A DNA stretch of 38,547 nucleotides from Rickettsiales bacterium (ex Bugula neritina AB1) (GTDB lineage: Bacteria > Pseudomonadota > Alphaproteobacteria > CAJXXZ01 > UBA1459), in NCBI GenBank assembly GCA_001730065.1, contig MDLE01000006.1:138938-177484 (forward strand). The letters are read 5' to 3'. Both the position numbers and the translations under genes were made by a program. Shown piece by piece: positions 15,977 through 24,546 of the stretch. Numbering within the stretch: the first letter of the stretch is position 1; each line of letters begins with the position of its first letter. The notes beneath the pieces are model-generated. The model saw only the letters and a list, made by a program, of their open reading frames with translations, was not told where the DNA came from and made no database searches.

Positions 15977-16780
15977 ATGAATTTATATCATGATAGTATC
16001 TTAAAACTTCATAAAATGTCAAAAGGAAAAATAATTGTTTTTAGTAATATTAAAGGTGGTGCAGGTAAATCTACACTTTCTATTCATGTTGCTATTGATC
16101 TTATGTTTCGTGGATACAAAGTTGCAGTTATTGATTTAGATGCTAAACAAGGTACTACTAAAAATTTTTATAGGGATAGATTAAAAAATTTAAGCTCTCA
16201 CAAACCAACACCTTATTGTACTTTTTTGCATCTTAGTGATATTGATAGTCGAAAATTTGCTTATGAAGAAGATGATGATAATTTAAAAAAAACTTTTCAA
16301 AAACTATCTAATTATGATGTAATTATTTGTGATACTTCTGGAAATAATGATAATAATTTTTCGCAATTATCCTTAAAATATGCAGATGTTGTTGTTTCAC
16401 CTCTTAATCCTAGTTATGTGGATCTTAGTTTGTTTGTATATATAAACAAAGAAAAACAAAAAATTATTCCTGGAGAATATGTAGAATTTATTAAAAAATA
16501 TACAAAAGAAGATTTAAAATGGTATGTAATACCTAATCGTTCTAGTTTTAATAATACAAATTACGAGAAATCTATTGAAATTCTTAATATGATAAAAAAT
16601 GATTTTAATTTTAAAATACTTTCTTCTATATATGATCGTTTTATTTATCAGCAATGGTTTAAAATTGGTCTTAGTTGTTTTGATATAAATATTAAAAATT
16701 ATAAAGATCCTAATAGTATTTTAAATGCACGTAGAGAAATAAATGTAATAGTGGATGAAATATTAGATGAACTCCATTAA
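15977..16780 (+). CDS. mipZ: MipZ-type division-plane positioning ATPase (ParA/MinD superfamily)
   Basis: 267-residue deviant-Walker ATPase. Visible are KGGAGKST (26-33) with signature Lys 26, VIDLD (51-55) and the switch IICDTSG (116-122, usual DTPG). It matches MipZ rather than ParA or MinD in the C-terminal half: WYVIPNRSSFNN (family: WVVLRNRL), LSSIYDRFIYQQWFKIGLSCFDI (family: SERVIYRELFPQGLTLLDL). In Caulobacter MipZ forms a bipolar gradient from ParB at the origin and inhibits FtsZ away from midcell. FtsZ and FzlA are both encoded in this window. An alternative start is Met 14. It overlaps sfsA by 14 bp. Confidence 0.88.
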   Translation: MNLYHDSILKLHKMSKGKIIVFSNIKGGAGKSTLSIHVAIDLMFRGYKVAVIDLDAKQGTTKNFYRDRLKNLSSHKPTPYCTFLHLSDIDSRKFAYEEDDDNLKKTFQKLSNYDVIICDTSGNNDNNFSQLSLKYADVVVSPLNPSYVDLSLFVYINKEKQKIIPGEYVEFIKKYTKEDLKWYVIPNRSSFNNTNYEKSIEILNMIKNDFNFKILSSIYDRFIYQQWFKIGLSCFDINIKNYKDPNSILNARREINVIVDEILDELH

Positions 16781-17453
16781 TATCAAATTTACTTCACCTC
16801 TTTGTGTATTATTTAAGAAAAGAGAAAAAAGATTTTTTAGTTATTTTCAAGATATAAATGATAATATTTACAAAGCTCATTGTATTAATACGGGGAAAAT
16901 GGCGGATATATTAGTTGAAGATTCTAATTCTATTATTACACCTAAAACAACTGGAACACTTTCCTATCAATGGGAGGCTATAAAAATAAATAATACATGG
17001 ATTGGTGTAAATACATGGACACCTAATAATATTGTAGAATTAATGATTAATAAAAATATGTTAAAAAAATACGGTATAAGTGGAAATTTTAAAAGAGATA
17101 GAAAAATTGGTGATTATAAACCAGATTTTATTAATGAAAATACAATTATAGAAGTAAAGAATGTTCATTGGAAAATAAATGATACATTTTTTTTCCCTGA
17201 TTGTCCTACGGAAAGAGGTCTTAGACAGCTAAAAAATATGATTCATTTAAAGCAAAAATATAATAAAAATATTATAATAATTTATATTATACAAAGACAC
17301 GATGGAGAAAAAATGACTATATCAAAAATCCATCAAGAGTATTATAATAATATTATTATAGGAAAAAATTTAGGTATAAAAATATTAGCTTTTACTTGTA
17401 AAATTGAATTAGAAGGTATTTATTTCCATAAGGAAATTGATTTTTTTATATAA
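16767..17453 (+). CDS. sfsA: SfsA-family protein (nuclease-fold DNA-binding)
   Basis: 228 residues matching the SfsA family at HCINTGKMADILVEDS (usual CxNTGxMxGLLxPG), then LSYQWEAIKIN with WIGVNTWTPN (usual: xxGVNTxxPN), and the nuclease-like core DYKPDFI...IIEVKNVH (usual DFxL...YVEVKNVTL), FFPDCPTERGLRQLKNM (family: FPDAVTERGxKHL), IIYIIQR. The Asp and Glu-x-Lys residues are those of a PD-(D/E)XK nuclease fold, to which SfsA is related. The physiological role is poorly known. Earlier work linked it to sugar-fermentation gene activation in E. coli. The gene overlaps mipZ, so coupling is likely. Confidence 0.9.
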   Translation: MNSINIKFTSPLCVLFKKREKRFFSYFQDINDNIYKAHCINTGKMADILVEDSNSIITPKTTGTLSYQWEAIKINNTWIGVNTWTPNNIVELMINKNMLKKYGISGNFKRDRKIGDYKPDFINENTIIEVKNVHWKINDTFFFPDCPTERGLRQLKNMIHLKQKYNKNIIIIYIIQRHDGEKMTISKIHQEYYNNIIIGKNLGIKILAFTCKIELEGIYFHKEIDFFI

Positions 17454-17462
17454 TATAAAAAA

Positions 17463-18032
17463 TTATATTTTTTCTAAAAAAATAAATTTACTATTAGCAA
17501 TAATTTTTTCTCTCAAAAGTTTTAAAGATAAATTTTCAAGTTTACATAAAGGAAATTTATATTCCTTATGTGTTTCAAGTATTATAATAGTTTCAAAAGA
17601 AATCCATTGATTTTTTATAAGATTTCTGATTATTTTATGCCATAAAAAACTACTATCATATGGTAAATCAATAAAAACAACATTAACGGGTTCACCTTTA
17701 GGTGGTGTTAATGCATTTTTATTATAAATAATAGCTTGATTATGAATATTAAATTTATTTAAATGATTTTTTATGGATAAATATAATTCTTTTTGAATTT
17801 CTAAAAAAAATGCTTTTGTAGCACCTCTAGAAATAGCCTCAATACCAAAAGCTCCTGAACCTGCACAAACATCTAAAACTTTTACTTCATTATTGTTAAA
17901 TATAGTATTAATTAATACATCAAATAAATATTGTCTACATCTATTCAGTGTAGGGCGTACATTAAATTTAGTATTTAAGAGAATATTACGATTACGTAAA
18001 AAACCACCAGTAATTCTAATTTTTATTTGCAT
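17463..18032 (-). CDS. rsmD: 16S rRNA (guanine966-N2)-methyltransferase RsmD
   Basis: 189-residue Rossmann methyltransferase that modifies G966 of 16S rRNA. Diagnostic parts are the N-terminal RITGGFLRNRNI (usual IIGGxxRGRKL), VRPTLNRCRQYLFDVL (usual RPTxxRVREALFN), LDVCAGSGAFGIEAISRGA (SAM motif I), and the catalytic loop FIDLPYDS, where RsmD usually has DPPY. The Pro-to-Leu change in motif IV is unusual. It ends with the typical short C-terminus. It is the last gene of the minus-strand run that starts at rpmI, 1 bp from the AAA+ gene. Confidence 0.88.
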   Translation of the reverse strand: MQIKIRITGGFLRNRNILLNTKFNVRPTLNRCRQYLFDVLINTIFNNNEVKVLDVCAGSGAFGIEAISRGATKAFFLEIQKELYLSIKNHLNKFNIHNQAIIYNKNALTPPKGEPVNVVFIDLPYDSSFLWHKIIRNLIKNQWISFETIIILETHKEYKFPLCKLENLSLKLLREKIIANSKFIFLEKI

Positions 18033-18033
18033 A

Positions 18034-19866
18034 TTATATTTTTACGAGATTTAAAGATGTTTTTTTATTATTTAAAAATTTCAAAAATCTATCTTTTTTA
18101 TTTGTTTTTTTTGAATCTTTATTTTTTAAACTATCATTTTTTAAACTGTTTTGGGGTATTAAAATTTTTTCATATAGTAATTTTTTTATTACCATACTTT
18201 TTTCATTATTATTATAGTTATAGACAGTTGCCCATAAATTCTTAATATATGTTTCCATATCACTTATAAGTGTTGAAAGTTTTTGATTATCAATATCTTT
18301 ATCTTTTTTATGTTCTACTAATACTTGACGTTTTATATATTCCATACGGATTGTGTATAAAGTATCTAAAATAGTAATAGGCGTGTTATAGGTTACTGCA
18401 TGCACAAATAACAAAAATACAATATTTTCTACATCGCTATGGGAAAAGTTATCCGTAAATTGAATAATATAATCTAAGTAATTTTTTAAATATTCAGAAA
18501 TATATACATTTTTATATATATCCTTACGACTATATTCTCTTATATAACTTATAAAAACCATAACCCTAGTACTAATACTTGGGACTGCAAAATTAATAGA
18601 AATACATCTACGAGATATATTACCATCTACATTATCACCATTTCCATGGTTTGTAGAAAATATTATCAATCCCATACCATGCTTTCCTTTTCCTAGAAGA
18701 CTATTTTCATTATTTAATTTATCTAAGTTAGTAAAGAATGCTTTGATTATTGTAGAGTATTTATGATGTAAATATATCTCTCCTTCATCACAAACCATTA
18801 CAAATAAATTATAAGGATGATTACGTATATATTCTAATAAATTATTCAACATTTTTTCTAGAACTACTTGTGCTTCTTCTTCTTTATATTCATTTAACAT
18901 AGAACCAGAAGTATATATGATCCTTATATGTTCATATTTATGTATAAAAAACAAACTACGTATGATTCTTGGTATAAATCTACGTATAGTGTTTTTCCAA
19001 TTTTTAAATTTTTTAGAAGATTTATAAGTTGTTAATATTTTGTCTAAAATCGCTAAACCTATAGAAGTTTTTCCTGTACCTGAAACACCTTCTAAAATTA
19101 AATTAGTAACATGAATTTTATGATTTTTAGAAATAAATTCTACAAGTTGTTGAGAAAAAGCTGCTACTTCTGTGTATTTTTCCGTATCTAAATTTAAATT
19201 TTCTATAGAACGAATAGAAATACCCGATAAAAAGTTATAGGTATTTTCTTCAATATTATTTAAAAAAAAATGAATACGAAACTTTTTTATTAAGTAATTA
19301 TAGGCATCACTAATTGGGGCTTCAATTAACCCAACAATAATAGATCGTAAAATGAAATCTATAAGAATACGATTTTTAGTAGAATGCATATTATAGAAAT
19401 CTTTTTCCGATTTTTCTTTTTCCATTTTATTTTGTGCAAATGTAACAAAAATATCTAATAATTTTTTCCCATATTTTTCACGTTCTACAGTTGTTATTTG
19501 AGGGCAAAAAACTTCTATAAATTCTCGAATTATCATTTGGTGTGTACTACTTGCTAAATCCATAACATCTTGTGATATATTATCTTTTTTAAACCAGGAG
19601 CTTGGTAGTTTATCTGTGAATTTATCTATTAAAGATTTTACAGTTTTGGCATCTGGTGAATTATTATGTGCTTCCATAGCCTTTATTTGATGTCTAACAT
19701 TAGGATTATTACTTAATTCCTTTTGTTGTTTTTCTGTAAACATTTTATTTGGAATATGAGAAAAATTTTGAGAATTCACATTTAAAGTATAAAAATTCAA
19801 AAAAAGTATAAAATTAATAAACAGTAATAAATTAAATTTTTTTAATTGATAAGTCATTTTCTTCAT
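18034..19866 (-). CDS. Membrane-anchored or secreted AAA+ ATPase, unknown role
   Basis: 610 residues. A basic N-terminus and hydrophobic stretch (about 10-31) form a signal anchor or peptide. A long helical region follows (33-250), then one AAA+ module: Walker A GVSGTGKT (260-267), Walker B LFVMVCDEGE (354-363), sensor-1 FSTNHG (403-408, Asn 406), and a likely arginine finger in NISRRC (416-421). A basic Lys-rich C-terminus follows. The layout recalls ATAD3-like or other organelle-type AAA ATPases, but sequence similarity is not enough to name it. It lies just downstream of tssA-like. It could serve secretion, membrane protein quality control or host contact, and each is only inference. Confidence 0.7.
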   Translation of the reverse strand: MKKMTYQLKKFNLLLFINFILFLNFYTLNVNSQNFSHIPNKMFTEKQQKELSNNPNVRHQIKAMEAHNNSPDAKTVKSLIDKFTDKLPSSWFKKDNISQDVMDLASSTHQMIIREFIEVFCPQITTVEREKYGKKLLDIFVTFAQNKMEKEKSEKDFYNMHSTKNRILIDFILRSIIVGLIEAPISDAYNYLIKKFRIHFFLNNIEENTYNFLSGISIRSIENLNLDTEKYTEVAAFSQQLVEFISKNHKIHVTNLILEGVSGTGKTSIGLAILDKILTTYKSSKKFKNWKNTIRRFIPRIIRSLFFIHKYEHIRIIYTSGSMLNEYKEEEAQVVLEKMLNNLLEYIRNHPYNLFVMVCDEGEIYLHHKYSTIIKAFFTNLDKLNNENSLLGKGKHGMGLIIFSTNHGNGDNVDGNISRRCISINFAVPSISTRVMVFISYIREYSRKDIYKNVYISEYLKNYLDYIIQFTDNFSHSDVENIVFLLFVHAVTYNTPITILDTLYTIRMEYIKRQVLVEHKKDKDIDNQKLSTLISDMETYIKNLWATVYNYNNNEKSMVIKKLLYEKILIPQNSLKNDSLKNKDSKKTNKKDRFLKFLNNKKTSLNLVKI

Positions 19867-19920
19867 TCATTTTATCATATCTTATAAAAAAAACAATTAA
19901 TAATTGAATTGAAAATAATA

Positions 19921-20796
19921 TTATTCTTCATATAATTTACATAAACTATTGTTTTTTATTAAATTTAACATTTCTGTATTTTTTTTTTTAGATAAATTTA
20001 AAACTTTTTTCAATAAAAATAAAATAATATCATTTTTATCTATATCATAATATTGATTAACTAGTTCTAAGATATTATTATACATTTGTTCTTTATATAG
20101 GGGTTTTGTTTCTTCTGTTACAATTATATTTGTATCATTCTTTTCAGTATTTGTATCATTCTTTTCAGAAATATTATTTTCTAATTTTTTATTGTAAATT
20201 TCTTTTAAATGATTAAAATAAAATTTAAAATAATTTATATTTTCTCTCACACTTATTAGTGAATAATGATCATTAATATTTTTTATATACATTAGTATTT
20301 CATTTAAAAGATCCAAATTATAATTAATATTATTAATATCAATATTTTCTGAATGTGTAATAGATTTAGAATATTTTTGTGTATATATTTCCTGATAATA
20401 ATCCTTAAATATTTTATTTTTTAATAATTCAAAATTATCAAACCAAGTAGAAAAATTTTTATTTATCCAATCAAAAATTAATAATTTATCTTTTGAATAA
20501 GCATTAGGAAAGTTTTCTATAATTATAAATATTATTTCTAAACCATTTAATGCTCCTTCTAAATGATAAGTTTTACATAAAGCTTCTAATAAATATGCAG
20601 ATAATGTAAGATCTTTTGTAGTGTTATATAAGTTTTCTAAAATAATATCAATAATTTTTTTCCATTTTTCTATATCTTCAGATTTTTTTATTTCTTTTAT
20701 TTTTTCATGAGTATCATAAACAGTATTTATACCAATATCATTAGGAGGGATTTTTTTTAACAATAATTCTTTATTGTATAAATTATTATTCAACAT
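19921..20796 (-). CDS. tssA: TssA-like type VI secretion protein (ImpA-N domain)
   Basis: 291 residues. The N-terminal about 110 residues match the ImpA_N domain of TssA-type proteins: a start IPPNDIGINTVYDTHEKIKEI, then EKWKKIIDIILENLYNTTKDLTLSAYLLEALCKTYHLEGALNGLEIIFIIIENF (split in the family as W-L-x-V, SKDLRVA-LL-AL, G--GL--GL-LL--L). TssA caps and primes the sheath and baseplate in type VI secretion. The C-terminal part is divergent and carries a duplicated TEKNDTN (residues near 210-225). It is shorter than classical TssA. It sits 40 bp after rpsL, in the same direction as tssK four genes away. Confidence rests on the N-terminal domain. Confidence 0.68.
   Translation of the reverse strand: MLNNNLYNKELLLKKIPPNDIGINTVYDTHEKIKEIKKSEDIEKWKKIIDIILENLYNTTKDLTLSAYLLEALCKTYHLEGALNGLEIIFIIIENFPNAYSKDKLLIFDWINKNFSTWFDNFELLKNKIFKDYYQEIYTQKYSKSITHSENIDINNINYNLDLLNEILMYIKNINDHYSLISVRENINYFKFYFNHLKEIYNKKLENNISEKNDTNTEKNDTNIIVTEETKPLYKEQMYNNILELVNQYYDIDKNDIILFLLKKVLNLSKKKNTEMLNLIKNNSLCKLYEE
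20129..20168 (-). repeat. In-frame 21-bp tandem duplication inside the TssA-like gene
   Basis: The 19-bp TTTGTATCATTCTTTTCAG occurs twice with a period of 21 bp, encoding the adjacent TEKNDTN copies. It keeps the frame, so it is a small in-frame expansion. Confidence 0.7.
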
Positions 20797-20836
20797 ATAT
20801 CAATTATACTAAAATATAGTAAAATAAATATTAATT

Positions 20837-21259
20837 TTATCTACTCATTTGTTTTTTTGTACCTTTTGGTTTTTTTACACCAACATGAGATCTACCTTGA
20901 TTTCTTACAACTGTTGGAGGTAGAGCATCTCTTGGTCCTCGAATTATTTGTCCTCCTGAAACACCTGGTACATCTTGTGGGCCACCATTTTTTATAAGTA
21001 CTTTTGCGTTTGGTTTAATACTATGACCTTCTCCATTAATATATGCTGTTTTTTCTACAGTTTTAATTACGCCATATTTATTTTTTACACGTACTTTACC
21101 TTTTGCTGCTTTTCTATTAGCAGAATTAGGTTTTTTAGGAGAAAGAACTAAAATTTTTGTTACAATCATTGCTTTTTGTGGATGACCTTTAAATATTGTA
21201 TTATTTTTATAAACTTTTTTTTTCCTAGGATATTTTACTAATTGATTAATTCTTGGCAT
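20837..21259 (-). CDS. rpsL: Ribosomal protein uS12, aberrant decoding-centre loop
   Basis: 140 residues, longer than the bacterial 123-126. Recognisable are INQLVKYPRKKK, GHPQKAM, LSPKKPNSANRKAAKG, YINGEGHSI and QGRSHVGVKKPK. PKKPNSA (41-47) is kept. The second decoding loop, normally GGRVKDLPGVRYHIVRG, here reads GGPQDVPGVSGGQIIRG (92-108), with K87 replaced by Gln, PGVRYH changed to PGVSGGQ and the modified Asp (D96) kept. About 8 residues are inserted before YINGEGH, and the C-terminus (RDALPPTVV) is unlike others. K87 changes in E. coli S12 are known to give streptomycin resistance. Here rpsL stands apart from rpsG, fusA and tuf, between ftsK and the TssA-like gene. Confidence 0.9.
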   Translation of the reverse strand: MPRINQLVKYPRKKKVYKNNTIFKGHPQKAMIVTKILVLSPKKPNSANRKAAKGKVRVKNKYGVIKTVEKTAYINGEGHSIKPNAKVLIKNGGPQDVPGVSGGQIIRGPRDALPPTVVRNQGRSHVGVKKPKGTKKQMSR

Positions 21260-21270
21260 ATATGTTTATA

Positions 21271-22857
21271 TTATATAATATTTTTCCAAAATTCAATAAT
21301 ATTTTTTATTTCATTATTAATTATATTTGGGATATGTATACGAGATATATTGTAATTTTTCTGTAAAATTAACAAATCATTGTATTCTAATAAGTTTTCT
21401 GCCATTGTAGATCTAATAATATATTTACTTTTTAGTTTATTAGAGCTTTTTAGGGAGCTTTTTAATATATTTTTATTTTTTAATATATTATTAATTTGTT
21501 CATTAGATGGATCTTTTATTGTAAATATTGTAAAAACACCTACTTCTTTTGAATATTTTATAATATCATAAAATATTTTTGTGACATCAATATTTATATT
21601 AATAAAATCATCAAAATTATTTATTATTAATACAATATATGGTAATGATTTGTTTTTTTTATATTCATAAAAAGATAAATTTTGTTCCTTTAAAATTTTA
21701 TGTCTTTTTTCTATTTCTTGCTTTAATTGACTTAATACATTTATTACATCTTTATAAGATTTGAAAATTTTATGAACAATATGATTAGAAAAAGAAAAAA
21801 CATCTAAATCATCTCTAAGATTAATAATAATTAATTCTACTTCTTTAGGAGTTTTTGTCATTAAAAAACCACAAATTATTACTTTTAATAAATTTGTTTT
21901 AGAGTAGTCACTCTCACCACTAATACAAAAATTTTTTATATATAATAAATCATATACAACAGAATTTCCAAATGTATCTAATCCTAAAAACACCTGTAAT
22001 TTATAAATTTTATTCTTTTTATTTTTTAAAATATCTACAAAATTAATAGTACTTTTTTTAATGTTAGGTATTTGGAGTAATAATTTTTTATCTTCTTCTT
22101 GAGGAAAAAATAAAATTTTTTTTTTCAAATATTCACTTAGATCTTCTAGGATTATTTCTAAATGATTAATAGTTAAATCATTTTTATAAGTAATATAATA
22201 GTTAATAACAATAGGTCCTTGTATTTTTTTATTAATTTTACAATCAAGAGGAAAATTTTTTAAAGATATATTATTTAAAAAATCAGGATTATTAATAATT
22301 TTGTATTTGGAATTATTTAAAATATTTAAAGAAGGAAAAATTCTATTATTTTCTAATTTGTATTTTCTTAAATAAAAATTAATTAATAGATAAATTATAA
22401 TATTAAGACTTAAAAGTATTATTTTTTTTTTTTCTTCATAAAAAATATAAAATATAAATTTCTGAAAAATATTAAATTCTATTAAAAATGATATAAAGAA
22501 TAATAAAACTCCACTTACAATAGCCATATAAATATTTTTTATAAAAAATAAAGAAATGAATATTAACCATAAAATGATTATATCTCCACCCGTATAAAAA
22601 TAATTACTATAGATTATATTCTTCTTTATTTTATAAATTACAATATAAAATATTATTGATATAAAATAAGAAATTTTATTTTTTTTTATTTTTAAAAGAT
22701 ATATTTTTAATAATATTAAAAATACAAATGACACTAATAATATATATAAAAAATAATTTTTGTTTTTAAAAACAAAATCAATTTGAATTGTTAGAGAATA
22801 TAAATATATTAATAGACAACAAAATAATATAGTGATTAATGATCTTTTATTACACAT
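21271..22857 (-). CDS. ftsK: FtsK-family DNA translocase with degenerate ATPase motifs
   Basis: 528 residues, much shorter than FtsK. Several transmembrane helices fill about residues 1-165, and a motor-like region runs 200-528, ending without the gamma domain. Family matches are GPIVINYY (usual GPVVTLYEV), TPKEVELIIINL, LPYIVLIINNFDDF, the KYIIRSTMAENLLE segment and LLEYNDLLIL (usual LLGxGDML). The Walker A is GESDYSKT (314-321), missing the Gly before Lys of GATGSGKS, and Walker B Asp-Glu is Asn-Asn (413-414). ATP hydrolysis is therefore doubtful. It may keep only a structural divisome role. It overlaps tssK by 22 bp. Confidence 0.82.
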   Translation of the reverse strand: MCNKRSLITILFCCLLIYLYSLTIQIDFVFKNKNYFLYILLVSFVFLILLKIYLLKIKKNKISYFISIIFYIVIYKIKKNIIYSNYFYTGGDIIILWLIFISLFFIKNIYMAIVSGVLLFFISFLIEFNIFQKFIFYIFYEEKKKIILLSLNIIIYLLINFYLRKYKLENNRIFPSLNILNNSKYKIINNPDFLNNISLKNFPLDCKINKKIQGPIVINYYITYKNDLTINHLEIILEDLSEYLKKKILFFPQEEDKKLLLQIPNIKKSTINFVDILKNKKNKIYKLQVFLGLDTFGNSVVYDLLYIKNFCISGESDYSKTNLLKVIICGFLMTKTPKEVELIIINLRDDLDVFSFSNHIVHKIFKSYKDVINVLSQLKQEIEKRHKILKEQNLSFYEYKKNKSLPYIVLIINNFDDFININIDVTKIFYDIIKYSKEVGVFTIFTIKDPSNEQINNILKNKNILKSSLKSSNKLKSKYIIRSTMAENLLEYNDLLILQKNYNISRIHIPNIINNEIKNIIEFWKNII

Positions 22858-24158
22858 AAACTAAGAGTTTTTGGTAGAAAAGTTGATATTGTATTAAAGA
22901 CATATAGTTCTTTTTCGTTAATAGATAGCAATTCTTTAAAGGATGACATGATTATTTCCACAATAACTATATTTTTTCCAAAATTTGTATTTTCTGTGAT
23001 TTGTTTTTGTATACCTCTACTACGACGATATATTATTTCTTTTACCTTGTCTTTTCCAATAATTTTACAGTTTTCTATCCATTTAATAATATCTTGTTGG
23101 TTATTATTTATATCCATTTCTACTAATAAAAATAAACTAGTACTATTAAAAATACTCTCATCTAATGTAATATGAAAAAATGACTGACTAAATTTATTAT
23201 TGCCGACAATATATTCATTATCATCTGATAATTGAAAAAATATACGTTCACCAAGTAATTCAAACTCCTGTAATATATTATTTATGTCATTTATTAAATT
23301 TTTTATATCTTCTAAAATATTATAATGATTATATTTTTTAATCATAGGTAAATTTGTAAGTTTTAAAATTGACAAGGATCCAAAAATTTTATGTAGTGTC
23401 ATAAAAACTTCAATAGGTAATAATACTTTTGATAGTAATTTAGATTCTAAAACTAATACATCTGGAAAAAAGCTTTGATATTTTTCTACTACTAAATCTT
23501 TTTTTGTTTTATCTCTCAAATATTGGGATGTAATATTAGCAGCACTAACACGCATATTATTAATAAAATCTACTATGTATTTATATATAACATGTTCATT
23601 ATTTATAACTACAATAGGGTATTGATAATCTTCGTCTATTACAAAAATATTATTTTTCCATAAAACCTTTCCTATTGGAATACCTATATGATTTCCCGTT
23701 AAAAGGTAATCTGGTACAATTACTAAATTTTCTACATCTTTTAGTAGATTTAAAGATTGTGTGTTGTCATATTTATCTACAATATTTTCTTCTACTGTTG
23801 TTAATTTATCCGTCAAGCATATATATAATATTATTTGGTTGTTAATATGGAATGCACTACTATGTTCTTGTAAATCAATAGATAAATCGTAATTATCATT
23901 TTGATTAGGTAACATACAATTATAATTTACATATTTTCTATTTTTTAAAATTCCTATAAATTTTTGTATTTTAAATATACCCTTACTTATAGCTAAATTA
24001 TCTATTTTTAATTCTAATACCGCTTCGTAATACTCACGAATATGAGTTGTATTTATTATTGTATCATCTACATAGTCTTGTAATTGTTGTAAGTGTTGTG
24101 GTGTTAAATAAATACCTTCACTCCAATGAATTTTTTTTCCTTTAAAAAAGTCTCCCAT
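22836..24158 (-). CDS. tssK: Type VI secretion baseplate protein TssK
   Basis: 440 residues, family length about 445. The N-terminus KIHWSEGIYLTPQHLQQLQDYVDD matches the TssK start (usual VxWxEGLFLxPQHFQQQDR). It continues through YYEAVLELKIDNLAISKGIFKIQ (family: PxGWGLxxLxID...LxxG), and the end (FNTISTFLPKTLSLCVI) corresponds to the C-terminal head. TssK links the type VI baseplate (TssF, TssG, TssE) with the membrane complex (TssJ, TssL, TssM). With the TssA-like gene it shows that a contractile injection system is encoded, the remaining genes lying elsewhere. It is located between rplT and ftsK. A GGA lies before the start. Confidence 0.88.
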   Translation of the reverse strand: MGDFFKGKKIHWSEGIYLTPQHLQQLQDYVDDTIINTTHIREYYEAVLELKIDNLAISKGIFKIQKFIGILKNRKYVNYNCMLPNQNDNYDLSIDLQEHSSAFHINNQIILYICLTDKLTTVEENIVDKYDNTQSLNLLKDVENLVIVPDYLLTGNHIGIPIGKVLWKNNIFVIDEDYQYPIVVINNEHVIYKYIVDFINNMRVSAANITSQYLRDKTKKDLVVEKYQSFFPDVLVLESKLLSKVLLPIEVFMTLHKIFGSLSILKLTNLPMIKKYNHYNILEDIKNLINDINNILQEFELLGERIFFQLSDDNEYIVGNNKFSQSFFHITLDESIFNSTSLFLLVEMDINNNQQDIIKWIENCKIIGKDKVKEIIYRRSRGIQKQITENTNFGKNIVIVEIIMSSFKELLSINEKELYVFNTISTFLPKTLSLCVIKDH

Positions 24159-24191
24159 ATTTTTTTCCTATTATAAAACATATATTATGAA

Positions 24192-24536
24192 TTAATATGC
24201 ATTTATTAATGACATAAAACACTCATGATCAGAAATTGCCATTTCGCTAAGTGTTTTACGACTAATATTAATATTTTTTTGTTTTAGTCCACCTATAAAT
24301 TTAGAGTAGTTAGTATTTAACTCACGACAAGCAGCATTGATGCGAATTATTGCTAAAGATTTCATGTTTCTTTTACGTTCTTTACGACCAATATAAGCAT
24401 CTCTTAAACTATTTTCCATTGCCTGCATTGCAATTCTTTTACAATTTTTTCTTCTATTTCTAAAACCTTTTACATATTTCAATATTTTTTTTCTATAATT
24501 AGTTCTTTGACTACTATTAGCGGATTTTATACGCAT
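24192..24536 (-). CDS. rplT: 50S ribosomal protein bL20
   Basis: 114 residues, normal length. bL20 binds 23S rRNA and is needed early in 50S assembly. The family pattern is clear: KKILKYVKGFRNRRKNCKRIAMQAMENSLRDAYIGRKERKRNMKSL (in the family KGF-G-RKN-FR-A-EAV-KALQYAYRDRR-KKR-FR-LWI), then RINAACRELNTNYSKFIGGLKQ. The N-terminus lacks the usual MARVKRG. A good Shine-Dalgarno (AAGGAG) stands six bases before the ATG. It follows rpmI in the usual infC-rpmI-rplT order, without infC visible. Confidence 0.94.
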   Translation of the reverse strand: MRIKSANSSQRTNYRKKILKYVKGFRNRRKNCKRIAMQAMENSLRDAYIGRKERKRNMKSLAIIRINAACRELNTNYSKFIGGLKQKNINISRKTLSEMAISDHECFMSLINAY

Positions 24537-24546
24537 TTATATCTCC

